Shown here piece after piece: positions 25,869 to 35,491 of a DNA stretch of 60,106 bases. The DNA lies in assembly GCA_937870685.1 (NCBI GenBank), contig CALMZX010000031.1, positions 1 to 60,106 of the forward strand, in the 5' to 3' direction. Both the position numbers and the translations under genes were made by a program. The notes under the pieces are model-generated. The model ran no database searches. It was given only the letters and a program-made list of their open reading frames with translations, and was not told the DNA's origin. The stretch comes from an uncultured Alphaproteobacteria bacterium (GTDB lineage Bacteria; Pseudomonadota; Alphaproteobacteria; Rhizobiales; Aestuariivirgaceae). Each line of letters starts with the position of its first letter. The first letter of the stretch is position 1.

Positions 25869-27944
25869 TCAGCGGCCCTCGCGGTACCACATGAAGGACA
25901 GCGCCAGCAGCAGCACGGCAAGGCTGGCAAGGGTGGAGAACAGCGGCGTCTCACGCACCGCCAGCACGCGGAACTGCTGGTTGTCCGTCAACGCCATCCA
26001 GCCTGAGCCACCCTTCAGCGCGTTGGCCCGCGCCTTGCTCAGGCGGGGAAGGCCATCTTCCAGCCAGTAGGTGCCGCCGCCCGTGGCCGCAGCGATTGGC
26101 GCCATCAGGTCGGCCGTGGCGCGCACGTCGGCAAATTCCTTCTGGTCACCGTTGCCGGTCACCGCAAAGGCCACAAGGTCACCGTCCCTCAGGCTGTAGA
26201 GCCCCGTTTCATCAAGCGGAATGCTGCCTGTGAAAACACCGCTCCTGCCCGCCTGCAGGGCGAGCTGTGAAACCTTGCCCGAGGGTGTTGTCACCTCGAC
26301 GGGATTTGCAGAATCGGCAAGCGTCTGGCGCTCCACCACCAGGTTGCGGCCGTCCTGCCGTGCCCGCAGCGCTTCTTCTTCCAGATCAGGCTCTTTCATC
26401 AGCCAGTGCGAAATGCGACGCAGCAGTTCCACCTGCGGGCCACCGCCCTCGAAGCCGCGAGCCCACAGCCAGCCTTGGTCGGAGAGGAACTGAGCCACGC
26501 GGCCTTCTTCCACCCGCGCCAGCGCGAGTAGCGGCTTTTCACCAGGACCGGACATCAGTTGCTGGGCCTCGTTCTGGGGCGATGTATCAATCAGCCGGAA
26601 CCAGCGGCCCCAAGTCGGCTCGGTGGCCGAGTCACCGGGAAGTCCGCGACTGACTGGATGCCGCTGCCCCGTCAACGTCACGCGCGGCTTGAAGCCTTCC
26701 TGCGTCACCTCACCGGTGGGGATGGCGGCCAGCACGTCGGCGAGCGGCGTGGAGGCAAGCCCATCCACGCTGGCGAAATCCGGCCCCGACGACACGAGCA
26801 CAGCACCACCGCGCCGCACATAGTCGGCGACATTGGCAAGGTAGGCATCGGGCAGGATGGTCTGGCGCTGGTAACGGTCAAAGATCACCAGATCGAACTG
26901 GTCGAGCTTTTCGAGGAACAGTTCCCGTGTCGGGAAGGCGATCAGCGAAAGCTCGCGCGTCGGCGTCCCGTCCTGCTTTTCCGGCGGCCGCAGGATGGTG
27001 AAATGCACGAGGTCAACCGAAGCGTCGGCCTTCAGCATGTTGCGCCAGGTGCGCTCGCCTGGATGCGGTTCACCGGAAATCAGCAGCACGCGCAGCCGGT
27101 CGCGGATGCCGTCGATCACCGCCATGGCGCGGTTGTTGATGGTGGTGATTTCGCCCGCGCGTTCCGCCGCCGTGATCTCGACGATGTTCTGGCCCGCCCG
27201 GTCAATGGGAACGACCAGCGCCTCTGTGGTGTTCGGAGCCAGCGTCAGGTTGCGCGTCTCGCCATTCGGCAGGCGCACAGTCACGGCAACCGCCTCGCTG
27301 CCGGCCGGAGTCTCGCTCACCCGGAACCGGATTTCATGCGCCTGGCCGGTGATGGCGTAGCGCGGTGCCTGCTCGATCACCACGCGGCGGTCGATCTCAG
27401 ACCTGCTGCCGGAGAGCAGTGTGTGAACGGGGCCTTTCAAAGGGCTGGATTCGGTTGCCGCCGGCACATCATGGATCTGGCCATCACTGATCACCACCGC
27501 GCCGGCATAGCGGTCCGGCGGGATATCGGCTGTGATGCGGGCGAGTGCGGCGAACACCCGCGTACCATCCGTGTCAGGCGTTGTGCCCGTCACCGTGCGG
27601 CCGATGCGCAACTCAGTATTGCCCAACGCCGCAACCTGCTGTCGCAAGGATTCCAACGCCTCATCCGATTGCTTGCGCCGCTCGCCAAAGGTCTGGCTGT
27701 CGCTGTCATCGATGATGACGGCTGCAATGTCACTCAGCTGTTCGCGCTCGTCCTGCGCCAGTTGCGGATTGGCCAGCGCCCCCAGAAGCAGCAGGAACCC
27801 CGCCGCCCGCAAGACGCCGCCACGCATCCTCGCATACAGCATCGCCGCCACTGCCAGTGCACCAACGCCGCACATGAGCCAGAACACCAGCCATGGCACA
27901 TGCGGCAGAAACGAGAGGGTCCAGCTTCCCAGTTGCAGGCTCAT
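25869..27944 (-). CDS. Membrane protein with class I glutamine-amidotransferase-like domain (moxR locus)
   Basis: A 691-residue protein with two N-terminal helices (VPWLVFWLMCGVGALAVAAM and a second near 45-60), a von Willebrand-like segment (AAVIIDDSDSQTFGERRKQ; VVISDGQIHD), a carbohydrate-binding-like beta region, a GATase1-like segment (LISGEPHPGERTWRNML; YVRRGGAVLVSSGPDFA), and a C-terminal helix (STLASLAVLLLALSF). The catalytic triad of true amidotransferases is not evident. It overlaps the DUF4159 gene by ATGA and is last in the moxR-DUF58-DUF4159 operon. It probably assembles at the inner membrane with those partners. Confidence 0.85.
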   Translation of the reverse strand: MSLQLGSWTLSFLPHVPWLVFWLMCGVGALAVAAMLYARMRGGVLRAAGFLLLLGALANPQLAQDEREQLSDIAAVIIDDSDSQTFGERRKQSDEALESLRQQVAALGNTELRIGRTVTGTTPDTDGTRVFAALARITADIPPDRYAGAVVISDGQIHDVPAATESSPLKGPVHTLLSGSRSEIDRRVVIEQAPRYAITGQAHEIRFRVSETPAGSEAVAVTVRLPNGETRNLTLAPNTTEALVVPIDRAGQNIVEITAAERAGEITTINNRAMAVIDGIRDRLRVLLISGEPHPGERTWRNMLKADASVDLVHFTILRPPEKQDGTPTRELSLIAFPTRELFLEKLDQFDLVIFDRYQRQTILPDAYLANVADYVRRGGAVLVSSGPDFASVDGLASTPLADVLAAIPTGEVTQEGFKPRVTLTGQRHPVSRGLPGDSATEPTWGRWFRLIDTSPQNEAQQLMSGPGEKPLLALARVEEGRVAQFLSDQGWLWARGFEGGGPQVELLRRISHWLMKEPDLEEEALRARQDGRNLVVERQTLADSANPVEVTTPSGKVSQLALQAGRSGVFTGSIPLDETGLYSLRDGDLVAFAVTGNGDQKEFADVRATADLMAPIAAATGGGTYWLEDGLPRLSKARANALKGGSGWMALTDNQQFRVLAVRETPLFSTLASLAVLLLALSFMWYREGR

Positions 27945-30679
27945 TGTCCGAGCCTTTCGAGGAGTGCAGGCACATGCACCTGGTCCGCCTTGTAGTTGCC
28001 AGTGAGCGCATACATCACGATGTTGATGCCGGTGCGGAAGGCGAACTCCCGCTGGCGGTCGGAACCGGGCACAACGGCGTAGAGCGGATTGCCATTGTCA
28101 TCCAGCGCCCAGGCCGCCGCATAGTCATTGGAACCGATGATGACGGAAGACACACCGTCTGCTGTGCCAGGATCTGTGGATGCCTCGCCCAGGGCAGACT
28201 CCACCCAAAGGGGCCCGCCCTCATAGCGACCGGGGAATGTCGTCAGCAGGTAGAAACTCCGAGTCAGCACATGCTTGTCTGGCACTGGCTCCAGCGGCGG
28301 CACATCGAGCTTGCCCAGAATGCGCCGCAGCGCCGCCCCGCTGCCATCGGAGTCCAGGCCGCCGTTGCGCAGGTCGAAGAAAATGGTGCCGCCATTTTTC
28401 ATGTAGGCGGCGATCCTGCCGCGCGCCTGCTCGGTGGGTTCCTCCGCCGTCTCAAGAACGGGCCAGTAGAGCAGGGGATAGACACTGAGTTCGTCCACCG
28501 TCACATCCACAGCCTGCGGGTCCGCCAACTGCGCCGAGGTGCGGTCCGAGAGAATGAGTGTGAGGCCTTTCAGGCCCGCATCGCTGACCTTGTCGGCTTC
28601 GGCGTCCCCCGTTTTGACATAGGCAAGGCGCGGCTCCAGCGCGGCATTGATGGCATCATCCTGAGCCCTTGCATCAGGTGCAGGCGCCAGCAGCAGCGCA
28701 AGCGCCAGCAGCGCGGGCGCGGACCTGAAGCGCGACAGGCCTCCGCCGATCCAGAGCGTGGCAAGGCAATCGAGCAGGAACAGTGCCAGCGCGCCGAGCG
28801 CAATGGGTGGCACCAGAGACGTCTTGACCTGCGGCACATATCCGCTGACCACAACGCCGCCAACCGTCTGTGGCAGGGGCTGCACATCAGAGACGGCAAG
28901 CACGTGGTTCAGCGCCTGCTCGCGGCCCCCGCGTACATAGAGCCCCGGCGGATGAATGGCGGAAACCGCGCTGCGCTCGAAATCTGCCGCGGCAATGGGC
29001 TGTGCCGTACCATCCGGAGAGACGAGATCGCCTTCTCCGGTCATCACCAGGCGCGGCGCAAAGTCGGCGGGCGCATCTGCCGAGTTGGCAGCGACCGCCT
29101 GCGTGGGGTCCAGTCCGGCAACACGCGCCATCATGTCAACGAACAGGCCGGAGAGCGGCAGGTTCGACCAGTTGGCGTTGGCCGTCACATGGAAGAGCAC
29201 GATCAAACCCTTGCCACGCGCTTCAGCCGTCACAAGCGGCGTGCCGTCGGCCAGGCTGGCCCAGGTCTTGGCTGCAAGCTCGCTGTCGGGTTCGGCCAGA
29301 ACCAGCCGCGTCACCGTGATGCGCGGGTCAACCGTGAGCCCCGCAAAAGGCGAGGTGCGCGGAAACTCTTGCAACGTCTGTGGCGTTTCCCACGACAGCG
29401 CGCTGCCCAGCGTGCGGTCGCCCTCACGCAGGCCCACAGGCACAAGCGCATCATGCCCGGCGGCAAGGCGGGGGCCTGCAAAGCGCAGCAGAATGCCGCC
29501 CTTGTCCACCCACTCCGACACCTTGGGCAAAACCTCGTCCGGAAGCGTGCCGACATCGGCGAGCACCAGCATGGAAAGCCCCGCGTCAATCAGGTCCGAA
29601 ATGTCGCCAGAGGTTTCCGGCGTGAACAGTTCGGCATAGGGCTCGAGCCCGCGCGAGACATAATGCAGCGGCGAGAGCAGCGGCTGTGCCAGTTCCCGTG
29701 ACTCCGTCGCGACGAGCGCGATGGTCCTCCGCCGCCAGCGGTCATCCAGCAATTGCCGCGCCCCGGCATGGGATTGTCCGGCCAGCGTGATCGATTGGAT
29801 GTCGTTGCGCAGCGCCGTGGGCAGGCTGAAGCGTGCCGTTGCCGCAGCACCGGGCGAGAGTGTCACTGGCACATCCAGCAACGTGCGGCCATTGCTGGCT
29901 TTAACCGCCAGTGACGCCGTGCCGCCGGTCACACCGGCTGGCGTGAGCACGTCAAGAACGATCTCGCTTTTCTCCAGCTTGGCTGCCCCAAGCGCCAACG
30001 GCAGCTTCCCCGCAGGTGGGGCGATGACACGCAAGGCCGCACCCGGAAAGGCCTGTTGAATGGCGCCGGCGAAGGCCGTGCCGGATCCCGCGTCCAGTCC
30101 ATCCGTCAGCCAGAGGATGCTCTTTGTCTCCTCCAGTTTTGCCGCTTGCAGCCTTGCAACCAAGGCCAGCCTGTCGGTCGAACCCGGTGCAGCCACCATC
30201 ACCCGCACGCGGTCCTGAACCGCACGCGCGGCCTGCGGTGTCAAATCGGTAGCCTGCGGGCGCGGCGCTGTTCCCGCGAGCACAACGCGTTCACCCTTGC
30301 CGTGGGCTTCTGCCAGGACATCCGTGAGAATGCGCCGCGTCTCGCTCCAGTTCTGCGCCCCCGCCCAGCCGTCATCAACAATGATGAGGCGTTGTCCGGC
30401 CGGCATACCTCCGGTTCCAGGAGGTTGCAGGAAAGGCTGCGCCACCAGGAAAATGACCAGCGCCGCCAGTAGCAGGCGAAGCGCCAGCAGCCACCAGGGC
30501 GTCTTGTCCGGTGTCTCGTCCTGCTTGGGCAGATCGAGGAGGATACGGATTGGCGGAAAGGCCTGCGGGCGTGGACGTGGCGGCGTGAAGCGCAACAGCC
30601 ACCAGATCACCGGCAGGGCCAGCAACCCGTATAGCGCCAGCGGCGTGCCGAAGCCCAGGGCTTGCAGGAAGGCTGTCAT
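27941..30679 (-). CDS. BatA-like and DUF4159 domain membrane protein
   Basis: A 912-residue protein. The first 90 residues are the aerotolerance-regulator N-terminal domain (LPVIWWLLRFTPPRPRPQAF, then a PWWLLALRLLLAALVIFLVA helix). A vWA-like fold follows (LIIVDDGWAGAQNWSETRR), then amidotransferase-like segments (LVLADVGTLPDEVLPKVSEW), two central helices near residue 640-675, and a C-terminal DUF4159 (YPLLYWPVLETAEEPTEQAR). The locus is widespread in alphaproteobacteria, its role unsettled; envelope stress or metalloprotein maturation have been proposed for relatives. It overlaps DUF58 by ATGA. Confidence 0.9.
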   Translation of the reverse strand: MTAFLQALGFGTPLALYGLLALPVIWWLLRFTPPRPRPQAFPPIRILLDLPKQDETPDKTPWWLLALRLLLAALVIFLVAQPFLQPPGTGGMPAGQRLIIVDDGWAGAQNWSETRRILTDVLAEAHGKGERVVLAGTAPRPQATDLTPQAARAVQDRVRVMVAAPGSTDRLALVARLQAAKLEETKSILWLTDGLDAGSGTAFAGAIQQAFPGAALRVIAPPAGKLPLALGAAKLEKSEIVLDVLTPAGVTGGTASLAVKASNGRTLLDVPVTLSPGAAATARFSLPTALRNDIQSITLAGQSHAGARQLLDDRWRRRTIALVATESRELAQPLLSPLHYVSRGLEPYAELFTPETSGDISDLIDAGLSMLVLADVGTLPDEVLPKVSEWVDKGGILLRFAGPRLAAGHDALVPVGLREGDRTLGSALSWETPQTLQEFPRTSPFAGLTVDPRITVTRLVLAEPDSELAAKTWASLADGTPLVTAEARGKGLIVLFHVTANANWSNLPLSGLFVDMMARVAGLDPTQAVAANSADAPADFAPRLVMTGEGDLVSPDGTAQPIAAADFERSAVSAIHPPGLYVRGGREQALNHVLAVSDVQPLPQTVGGVVVSGYVPQVKTSLVPPIALGALALFLLDCLATLWIGGGLSRFRSAPALLALALLLAPAPDARAQDDAINAALEPRLAYVKTGDAEADKVSDAGLKGLTLILSDRTSAQLADPQAVDVTVDELSVYPLLYWPVLETAEEPTEQARGRIAAYMKNGGTIFFDLRNGGLDSDGSGAALRRILGKLDVPPLEPVPDKHVLTRSFYLLTTFPGRYEGGPLWVESALGEASTDPGTADGVSSVIIGSNDYAAAWALDDNGNPLYAVVPGSDRQREFAFRTGINIVMYALTGNYKADQVHVPALLERLGQ

Positions 30680-31581
30680 GCGCTCACCCGTCCACCGTGA
30701 CGGTGTTCAGCCCCGCTGATGCGCAGGTGCAACGGCAGCAGTACGGAAGCAGGGGTCTCGTCGGTGCGGTGAAGCGTGAAGCTCCAGCCCAGCCCGCGCG
30801 TCAATTGCCTGAGCCCGTCGCGGTGGGCCCGGTAGGCCGCGATGTAATCTTCGCGCAAGGCTTCCGTTTTCTTCGCCAGGTACTTGAGCGGACTGCCCAT
30901 TCCGAGGAATTCGATGCGCCCGTCATAGGGCAGCGTCTCTTCCGCCGGATCAGCGATTTGCACCACATGGCCGGTGACACCCGCTGCCGCGATGGCGCTG
31001 AGCCTGGCCCGCACCTCATCCAGCGGTTCGAGGAAATCAGAGATCAGCACGCAGGCCGCACGGCGCTGTTGCGCGCCAGCCGAAGGCAACCCCGCGTCAT
31101 GGATTTGCCCCACCCATTCTGCCACCCGCAACAGGGCAAGCCGTCCGTAACCCGGTGCCCGCGGCGAACCCAGTGCCCCGATCCGTTCATGGGCCCGCGC
31201 CGCAAGGCTGGCCAGTGCCAGCGCCAGAAGCTGCGCTCGCTCACGCTTTGTTTCCGGCGCGAGGTGCGAGCGGAACGCCATGCGTGGGCCGGTGTTGCAC
31301 CAGACCCAGAGCGTGTTGGCGCTTTCCCACTCGTTCTCGCGGATGAACACCCGGTCGGCCTGCGCCGACTTGTGCCAGTCGATGCGCTGCGTGGAATCGC
31401 CAAAGCCATAGGGCCGGTATTGCCAGAAGGTCTCGCCGGGTCCTGCTGCGCGGCGGCCATGCACGCCCAGGATCACCGTGGCGGCGATCTTCTCGGCGCG
31501 CACCAGCATCGGCGGCAGGGCGAGGCTGGCGCCTTCGCCTTTCTGTGCGAGACGGTGTGTATCGGGTGACGCTTGCGCCAT
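30676..31581 (-). CDS. DUF58 domain-containing protein
   Basis: A 301-residue protein with the DUF58 core: RRAAGPGETFWQYRPYGFGD, then STQRIDWHKSAQADRVFIRE, and an integrin-like segment (ACVLISDFLEPLDEVRARL). DUF58 proteins are the usual partners of MoxR AAA+ ATPases. No transmembrane segment is seen. Its ATG overlaps the moxR stop by one base (TGATG), and its stop overlaps the next gene by ATGA, so it is translationally coupled on both sides. Confidence 0.92.
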   Translation of the reverse strand: MAQASPDTHRLAQKGEGASLALPPMLVRAEKIAATVILGVHGRRAAGPGETFWQYRPYGFGDSTQRIDWHKSAQADRVFIRENEWESANTLWVWCNTGPRMAFRSHLAPETKRERAQLLALALASLAARAHERIGALGSPRAPGYGRLALLRVAEWVGQIHDAGLPSAGAQQRRAACVLISDFLEPLDEVRARLSAIAAAGVTGHVVQIADPAEETLPYDGRIEFLGMGSPLKYLAKKTEALREDYIAAYRAHRDGLRQLTRGLGWSFTLHRTDETPASVLLPLHLRISGAEHRHGGRVSA

Positions 31582-32579
31582 CAGGCGAGTTGCCCCTTCA
31601 GGTGCGCGATCACATCGCCCACCGTCTTGCCATCGGCGCGGGCGCTGAAGTTCAGCGCCATGCGGTGCTTGAACACCGGCTCCAGCAACTCGGCCACGTC
31701 TTCGACGGAAGGCGACAGGCGGCCCTCGATCAGCGCCTTGGCCCGCGCTCCGAGCATCAGCGCCTGGCTGGCGCGTGGCGACGGTCCCCATGCCACACAC
31801 TCATTGACCATCTGGCTCGCATCCGGTCCGGGGCGGGCGGCGCGCACAACGCGCAGAATGGCATCGGCCACTTGTTCGCCCACTGGAAGGGTGCGGCAGA
31901 GGCGCTGGGCCTGCATCAACTCGGCTGAGGACATGGCATTGGCGGGTGGCGCTTCTTCCACACCGGTGGTCGAGAACAACATGCGCCGCTCGGCCTCCAG
32001 CGGCGGATAGGAGATGTCGATCTGCATGATGAAGCGGTCCAACTGCGCTTCCGGCAGCGGGTAGGTGCCTTCCTGCTCGATCGGGTTCTGCGTCGCCAGC
32101 ACATGGAAGGGCTGCGGCAGGTCGTGGCGCGCGCCTGCCACGGTGACGTGGTGTTCCTGCATCGCCTGCAACAGGGCAGACTGGGTGCGCGGGCTGGCGC
32201 GGTTGATTTCGTCCGCCATCAACAACTGGCAGAACACCGGACCCGGCACGAAACGGAAGGATTTCTGCCCGCGCTCGTTTTCCTCAAGCACCTCTGACCC
32301 CAAAATGTCGGCGGGCATCAGGTCGGGCGTGAACTGCACGCGCTTTTCATCCAGCCCGAGAACGCGCCCCAGGGCGGAGGCAAGTTTCGTCTTGGCAAGT
32401 CCCGGCGCACCCACGATCAGCCCGTGCCCGCCGGCAATGATCGTTGTGAGACACAGGTCGATCACCTGTTCCTGCCCGAAGATCACCTGCTTCAGCGCCG
32501 CCCGCGCCTTGCCCAGCTGCGCGCTGGCACCTTCAAGGTTCTGGATTGCCTGTTTTCCGGCGTCGTTGATGCTGGCCAT
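31581..32579 (-). CDS. MoxR family AAA+ ATPase
   Basis: A 332-residue chaperone-like ATPase. Visible are VIVGAPGLAKTKLASALG (Walker A region GAPGLAKT), LMADEINRASPRTQSALLQA (Walker B and beyond), sensor 1 ATQNPIEQEGTYPLPEAQLD, and the lid motif SPRASQALMLGARAKAL. With DUF58 and the vWA/BatA-like proteins it probably remodels a target protein complex at the inner membrane. The ATG at 32579 has GGAAG upstream. It is the first gene of the four-gene operon and divergent from DUF1285. Confidence 0.95.
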   Translation of the reverse strand: MASINDAGKQAIQNLEGASAQLGKARAALKQVIFGQEQVIDLCLTTIIAGGHGLIVGAPGLAKTKLASALGRVLGLDEKRVQFTPDLMPADILGSEVLEENERGQKSFRFVPGPVFCQLLMADEINRASPRTQSALLQAMQEHHVTVAGARHDLPQPFHVLATQNPIEQEGTYPLPEAQLDRFIMQIDISYPPLEAERRMLFSTTGVEEAPPANAMSSAELMQAQRLCRTLPVGEQVADAILRVVRAARPGPDASQMVNECVAWGPSPRASQALMLGARAKALIEGRLSPSVEDVAELLEPVFKHRMALNFSARADGKTVGDVIAHLKGQLA

Positions 32580-32708
32580 GTCTTCCACTATCTCTGTTCT
32601 GGGCTTTCTTCGGCTGTCCGCCCGCCACGGATTTGTCTTTCCTGTCACAGGATGGCGCAAAAAGGGCGGGACGGAACCGGAAGAGACCGATTCTGATGAT
32701 CCGGGTGA

Positions 32709-33290
32709 ATGATGGCCGCAAGCCGTGATGCAAGCAATCCCTTGGCAGGGTTAAAAGAACTTCAGGCGGGAGGCACAAAGCTGCCACCTGTGCACCTGTG
32801 GAATCCCCCCTTCTGCGGCGACATCGACATGCGCATCGCCGCCGACGGCACATGGTTCTACATGAATTCGCCCATCGGCCGCAAACCGCTCTACACGCTG
32901 TTTTCCCGGGTGTTGCGGAAAGATGGCGACCAGTACTTCCTCGTCACCCCGGTGGAGAAGTGCGGCATCAGGGTAGATGATGCGCCTTTCACGGCGATCC
33001 GCATGCAGGTGGAGGGAGAGGGCCGATCACAAAGAATTGCATTCGAAACCAACTGCGATGACACCGTGAATGTGGATGCCGAACATCCCCTCCGTTTCGC
33101 CACGGAAGTGGGGACGGGCGGCCTCAAACCCTATGTGCTCGTGCGCGCCAACCTCGAGGCGCTGGTAATCCGCGCGCTGTTCTATGACCTCGTGGCGCGG
33201 GGCACCGTGGAAGATGGGTGGTTCGGCGTCTGGTCCGGAGGCATGTTCTTCCCCATGCAGCGCGCTGACGAAATCGGGATCGCACCATGA
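32709..33290 (+). CDS. DUF1285 domain-containing protein
   Basis: A 193-residue protein (two adjacent ATGs at 32709 and 32712) with PPVHLWNPPFCGDIDMRIAA, then DGTWFYMNSPIGRKPLYTLF and YFLVTPVEKCGIRVDDAPF, the signature of DUF1285. The structure of relatives is a small beta-fold; function is unknown. It overlaps the CoA-type Nudix gene by ATGA and heads the DUF1285-Nudix-CCA string common in Hyphomicrobiales. Confidence 0.92.
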   Translation: MMAASRDASNPLAGLKELQAGGTKLPPVHLWNPPFCGDIDMRIAADGTWFYMNSPIGRKPLYTLFSRVLRKDGDQYFLVTPVEKCGIRVDDAPFTAIRMQVEGEGRSQRIAFETNCDDTVNVDAEHPLRFATEVGTGGLKPYVLVRANLEALVIRALFYDLVARGTVEDGWFGVWSGGMFFPMQRADEIGIAP

Positions 33291-33928
33291 CGTCGCCCTT
33301 CTCCCAGGCGGCGTTTCTGGAGCGTGCCCGCACCGGTCTCCTCGCCGATCCGCCCGCCTCCTGGGACATCAGCGATGACGACATGAACATGAAGGCGCGC
33401 ATGATCCCGGACGGAATCCAGCCCAAGCTGGCATCGGTTCTGGTGCCGCTTGTCTGCCGTGGTGAAGACCTGCACGTTCTGCTCACGCAGCGCACCGCAC
33501 ATCTTTCCAAACATGCAGGCCAGATCGCATTCCCCGGGGGCCGCCGCGACAATGGTGAAACGCCGCTGCAGGCCGCCTTGCGCGAAACCCAGGAGGAAAC
33601 CGGCATTGACCCCCGCTTTGTGAGACCGCTTGGCTATCTGGATGGTTATCTCACCGTCACGGGCTACCTCGTGATTCCGGTCGTGGCTCTTGTTGAAGAT
33701 GGCTATACGCTGTCACCCCACGATCATGAGGTGGCGGACATCTTCGATGTGCCGCTGTCGTTCCTGATGACCGAAGCGAACCGTGAAACCCACAGCCTCG
33801 AATGGCAGGGGCTCACACGCCGCTACTATGCCTACCCCTTCGGAGAGCGCTATATCTGGGGAGCGACCGCTGGGATGATCAAGAACATGGGAGACAGGCT
33901 CTATGGCGACGCGCCGCAAGGCACCTGA
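33287..33928 (+). CDS. Nudix hydrolase, CoA pyrophosphatase type
   Basis: A 213-residue protein. The Nudix box is GGRRDNGETPLQAALRETQE then ETGI, preceded by the UPF0035-type LLTQRTAHLSKHAGQIAFPG, which marks CoA diphosphohydrolases (NudL/CoaSE type). It would cleave CoA or oxidised CoA to 4'-phosphopantetheine and 3',5'-ADP. Its 3' end overlaps the start of the CCA nucleotidyltransferase gene by 26 bases in another frame. Confidence 0.93.
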   Translation: MTSPFSQAAFLERARTGLLADPPASWDISDDDMNMKARMIPDGIQPKLASVLVPLVCRGEDLHVLLTQRTAHLSKHAGQIAFPGGRRDNGETPLQAALRETQEETGIDPRFVRPLGYLDGYLTVTGYLVIPVVALVEDGYTLSPHDHEVADIFDVPLSFLMTEANRETHSLEWQGLTRRYYAYPFGERYIWGATAGMIKNMGDRLYGDAPQGT

Positions 33929-35105
33929 TCTGCCATCCTTGGCCGGGGAAAGCTGGCTGGCCGACCACCGCTTGCAGACCCTGCTGGCGCTGCTGAACGG
34001 GGCGGGTGGAGAGGCAAGGGTCGCGGGCGGCGCTGTCCGCAACGCGCTCCTGGGGCTGGCCGTCGCTGACATTGATGTCGCAACAACCCTGCCTCCCCGC
34101 GAAGTGGTACAGCGCTGCAACAATGCCGGTTTTGCCGTGCACCCCACCGGCATCGAGCACGGCACCGTGACGGTTGTCGTTCATCACATGCCCTTCGAGG
34201 TGACCACGCTGCGCCGCGACGTGACGACCGACGGCCGCCGTGCCACCGTCGCCTTCACTGGCGACTGGTCCGAAGACGCCGCCCGCCGCGACTTCACCAT
34301 GAATGCCATGTACTGTGATTCCGTTGGGAAAGTATACGATTTTACAGATGGTTATGCCGATATCCTGCGGCGCAAGGTGAGGTTTGTCGGCCCCCCCTCG
34401 CGGCGGATCCGGGAGGACTATCTCCGAATTCTCCGCTTCTTCCGCTTCCACGCCCACTACGGCAAAGGAGCGCCGGACCCGAAGGGCCTCTCGGCCTGCA
34501 CCCGCCTGCGCAAGGGACTGGACGGACTCTCCGCTGAGCGCATCCGCCAGGAACTGCTGAAGCTGCTGGTGGCCCCGCGCGCCGTTGAAACGCTGAAAGC
34601 CATGCAAAAGGCGGGCATCCTCAAACACGTGCTGGACGCGGCGCCAGAATGGCGTGTGCTGAAACGCCTGCCACCGGACCCGATCCTGCGGCTCTCGGTT
34701 CTCGCAAGGGACGCCACCTTGCTTCAGGATCATCTACGCCTCTCCAACGAGCAGGCGAAGCGCCTGCAGGCCATCGCGGAAGCGCCGCTGCTCTCTCCGG
34801 ATTTCCGCGACACCGAGCGCCGCCGCATTCTCTATCACATCGGCCCACAGGCATGGCGTGATGCCGTGCATCTCTCCTGGGCACGTTCACGCGCGGCCGT
34901 GGACGATCCGGATTGGCAGGCCCTTGCCGGTCTTCCCGACGATTGGCCGGTCCCCACGTTTCCGGTCACGGGCCGAGACCTGCAGGCCGCAGGCTTTGCC
35001 GCAGGCCCGGCTCTCGGAGAGGCCTTGCGCAAACTCGAAGACTGGTGGATTGCCAGTGACTTCAAACCGGCGCGCGAAGATATTCTGGCCCGCGCCAAAC
35101 CCTGA
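33903..35105 (+). CDS. cca: CCA tRNA nucleotidyltransferase
   Basis: A 400-residue class II enzyme that adds or repairs the 3' CCA of tRNA. The head domain has GGEARVAGGAVRNALLGL then VADIDVATTLPP, the DxD metal motif; RRDFTMNAMYCD and REDYLRILRFFRFHAHYG (neck) follow. The C-terminal half is helical. The ATG at 33903 lies 26 bases inside the Nudix gene; MATRRKAPDLPSLAGESWL fits the family start, so the overlap is probably real. Confidence 0.95.
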   Translation: MATRRKAPDLPSLAGESWLADHRLQTLLALLNGAGGEARVAGGAVRNALLGLAVADIDVATTLPPREVVQRCNNAGFAVHPTGIEHGTVTVVVHHMPFEVTTLRRDVTTDGRRATVAFTGDWSEDAARRDFTMNAMYCDSVGKVYDFTDGYADILRRKVRFVGPPSRRIREDYLRILRFFRFHAHYGKGAPDPKGLSACTRLRKGLDGLSAERIRQELLKLLVAPRAVETLKAMQKAGILKHVLDAAPEWRVLKRLPPDPILRLSVLARDATLLQDHLRLSNEQAKRLQAIAEAPLLSPDFRDTERRRILYHIGPQAWRDAVHLSWARSRAAVDDPDWQALAGLPDDWPVPTFPVTGRDLQAAGFAAGPALGEALRKLEDWWIASDFKPAREDILARAKP

Positions 35106-35120
35106 AAACGGAGAGAGACG

Positions 35121-35489
35121 ATGCCCGCACCATTCCTGATGACGACCAAGGGCAAAGGCGCCCCCAAGGTGGAAAAGGGCAAGCCCGATCCCGCCAAGCT
35201 CCTCAAAGGGAAATACCTTACCCAGACCTGGAACCACTGGACGGGCGAGGACGACCGCCTCTACTGCGGCATCTGGGAGTCGACGCCCGGCAAGGTCACT
35301 TGTGAATACAGCGAATGGGAGTTCTGCCACATCATCTCCGGCGAGGTGATCCTCACGGAGGAGGGCAAGAAGAAGGGCCACCGCTTCAAGAAGGGCGACG
35401 GCTTCATCATTCCCGCCGGCTTCAAGGGCACATGGGAAACCGTTAAGAAGGTGAAGAAGCACTACGTCATCCTGATGCCGAAGGGCTGA
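35121..35489 (+). CDS. Cupin domain protein (DUF861 type)
   Basis: A 122-residue single-domain cupin: YCGIWESTPGKVTCEYSEWE, FCHIISGEVILTEEGKKKGH and FKKGDGFIIPAGFKGTWET form the two cupin motifs. The Glu in YSEWEFCHI and the FIIPAGF turn are as in DUF861 proteins. Only one plausible metal His is visible (CHI), so it may not be a classical metal cupin. It follows cca by 15 bases. The two cupins at 36636-37372 share the same layout. Confidence 0.88.
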   Translation: MPAPFLMTTKGKGAPKVEKGKPDPAKLLKGKYLTQTWNHWTGEDDRLYCGIWESTPGKVTCEYSEWEFCHIISGEVILTEEGKKKGHRFKKGDGFIIPAGFKGTWETVKKVKKHYVILMPKG

Positions 35490-35491
35490 GC

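Noticed and set aside
27893-29701. 602-codon plus-strand open frame
   Set aside because: It is antisense to the DUF4159 gene and has a shadow-like composition.
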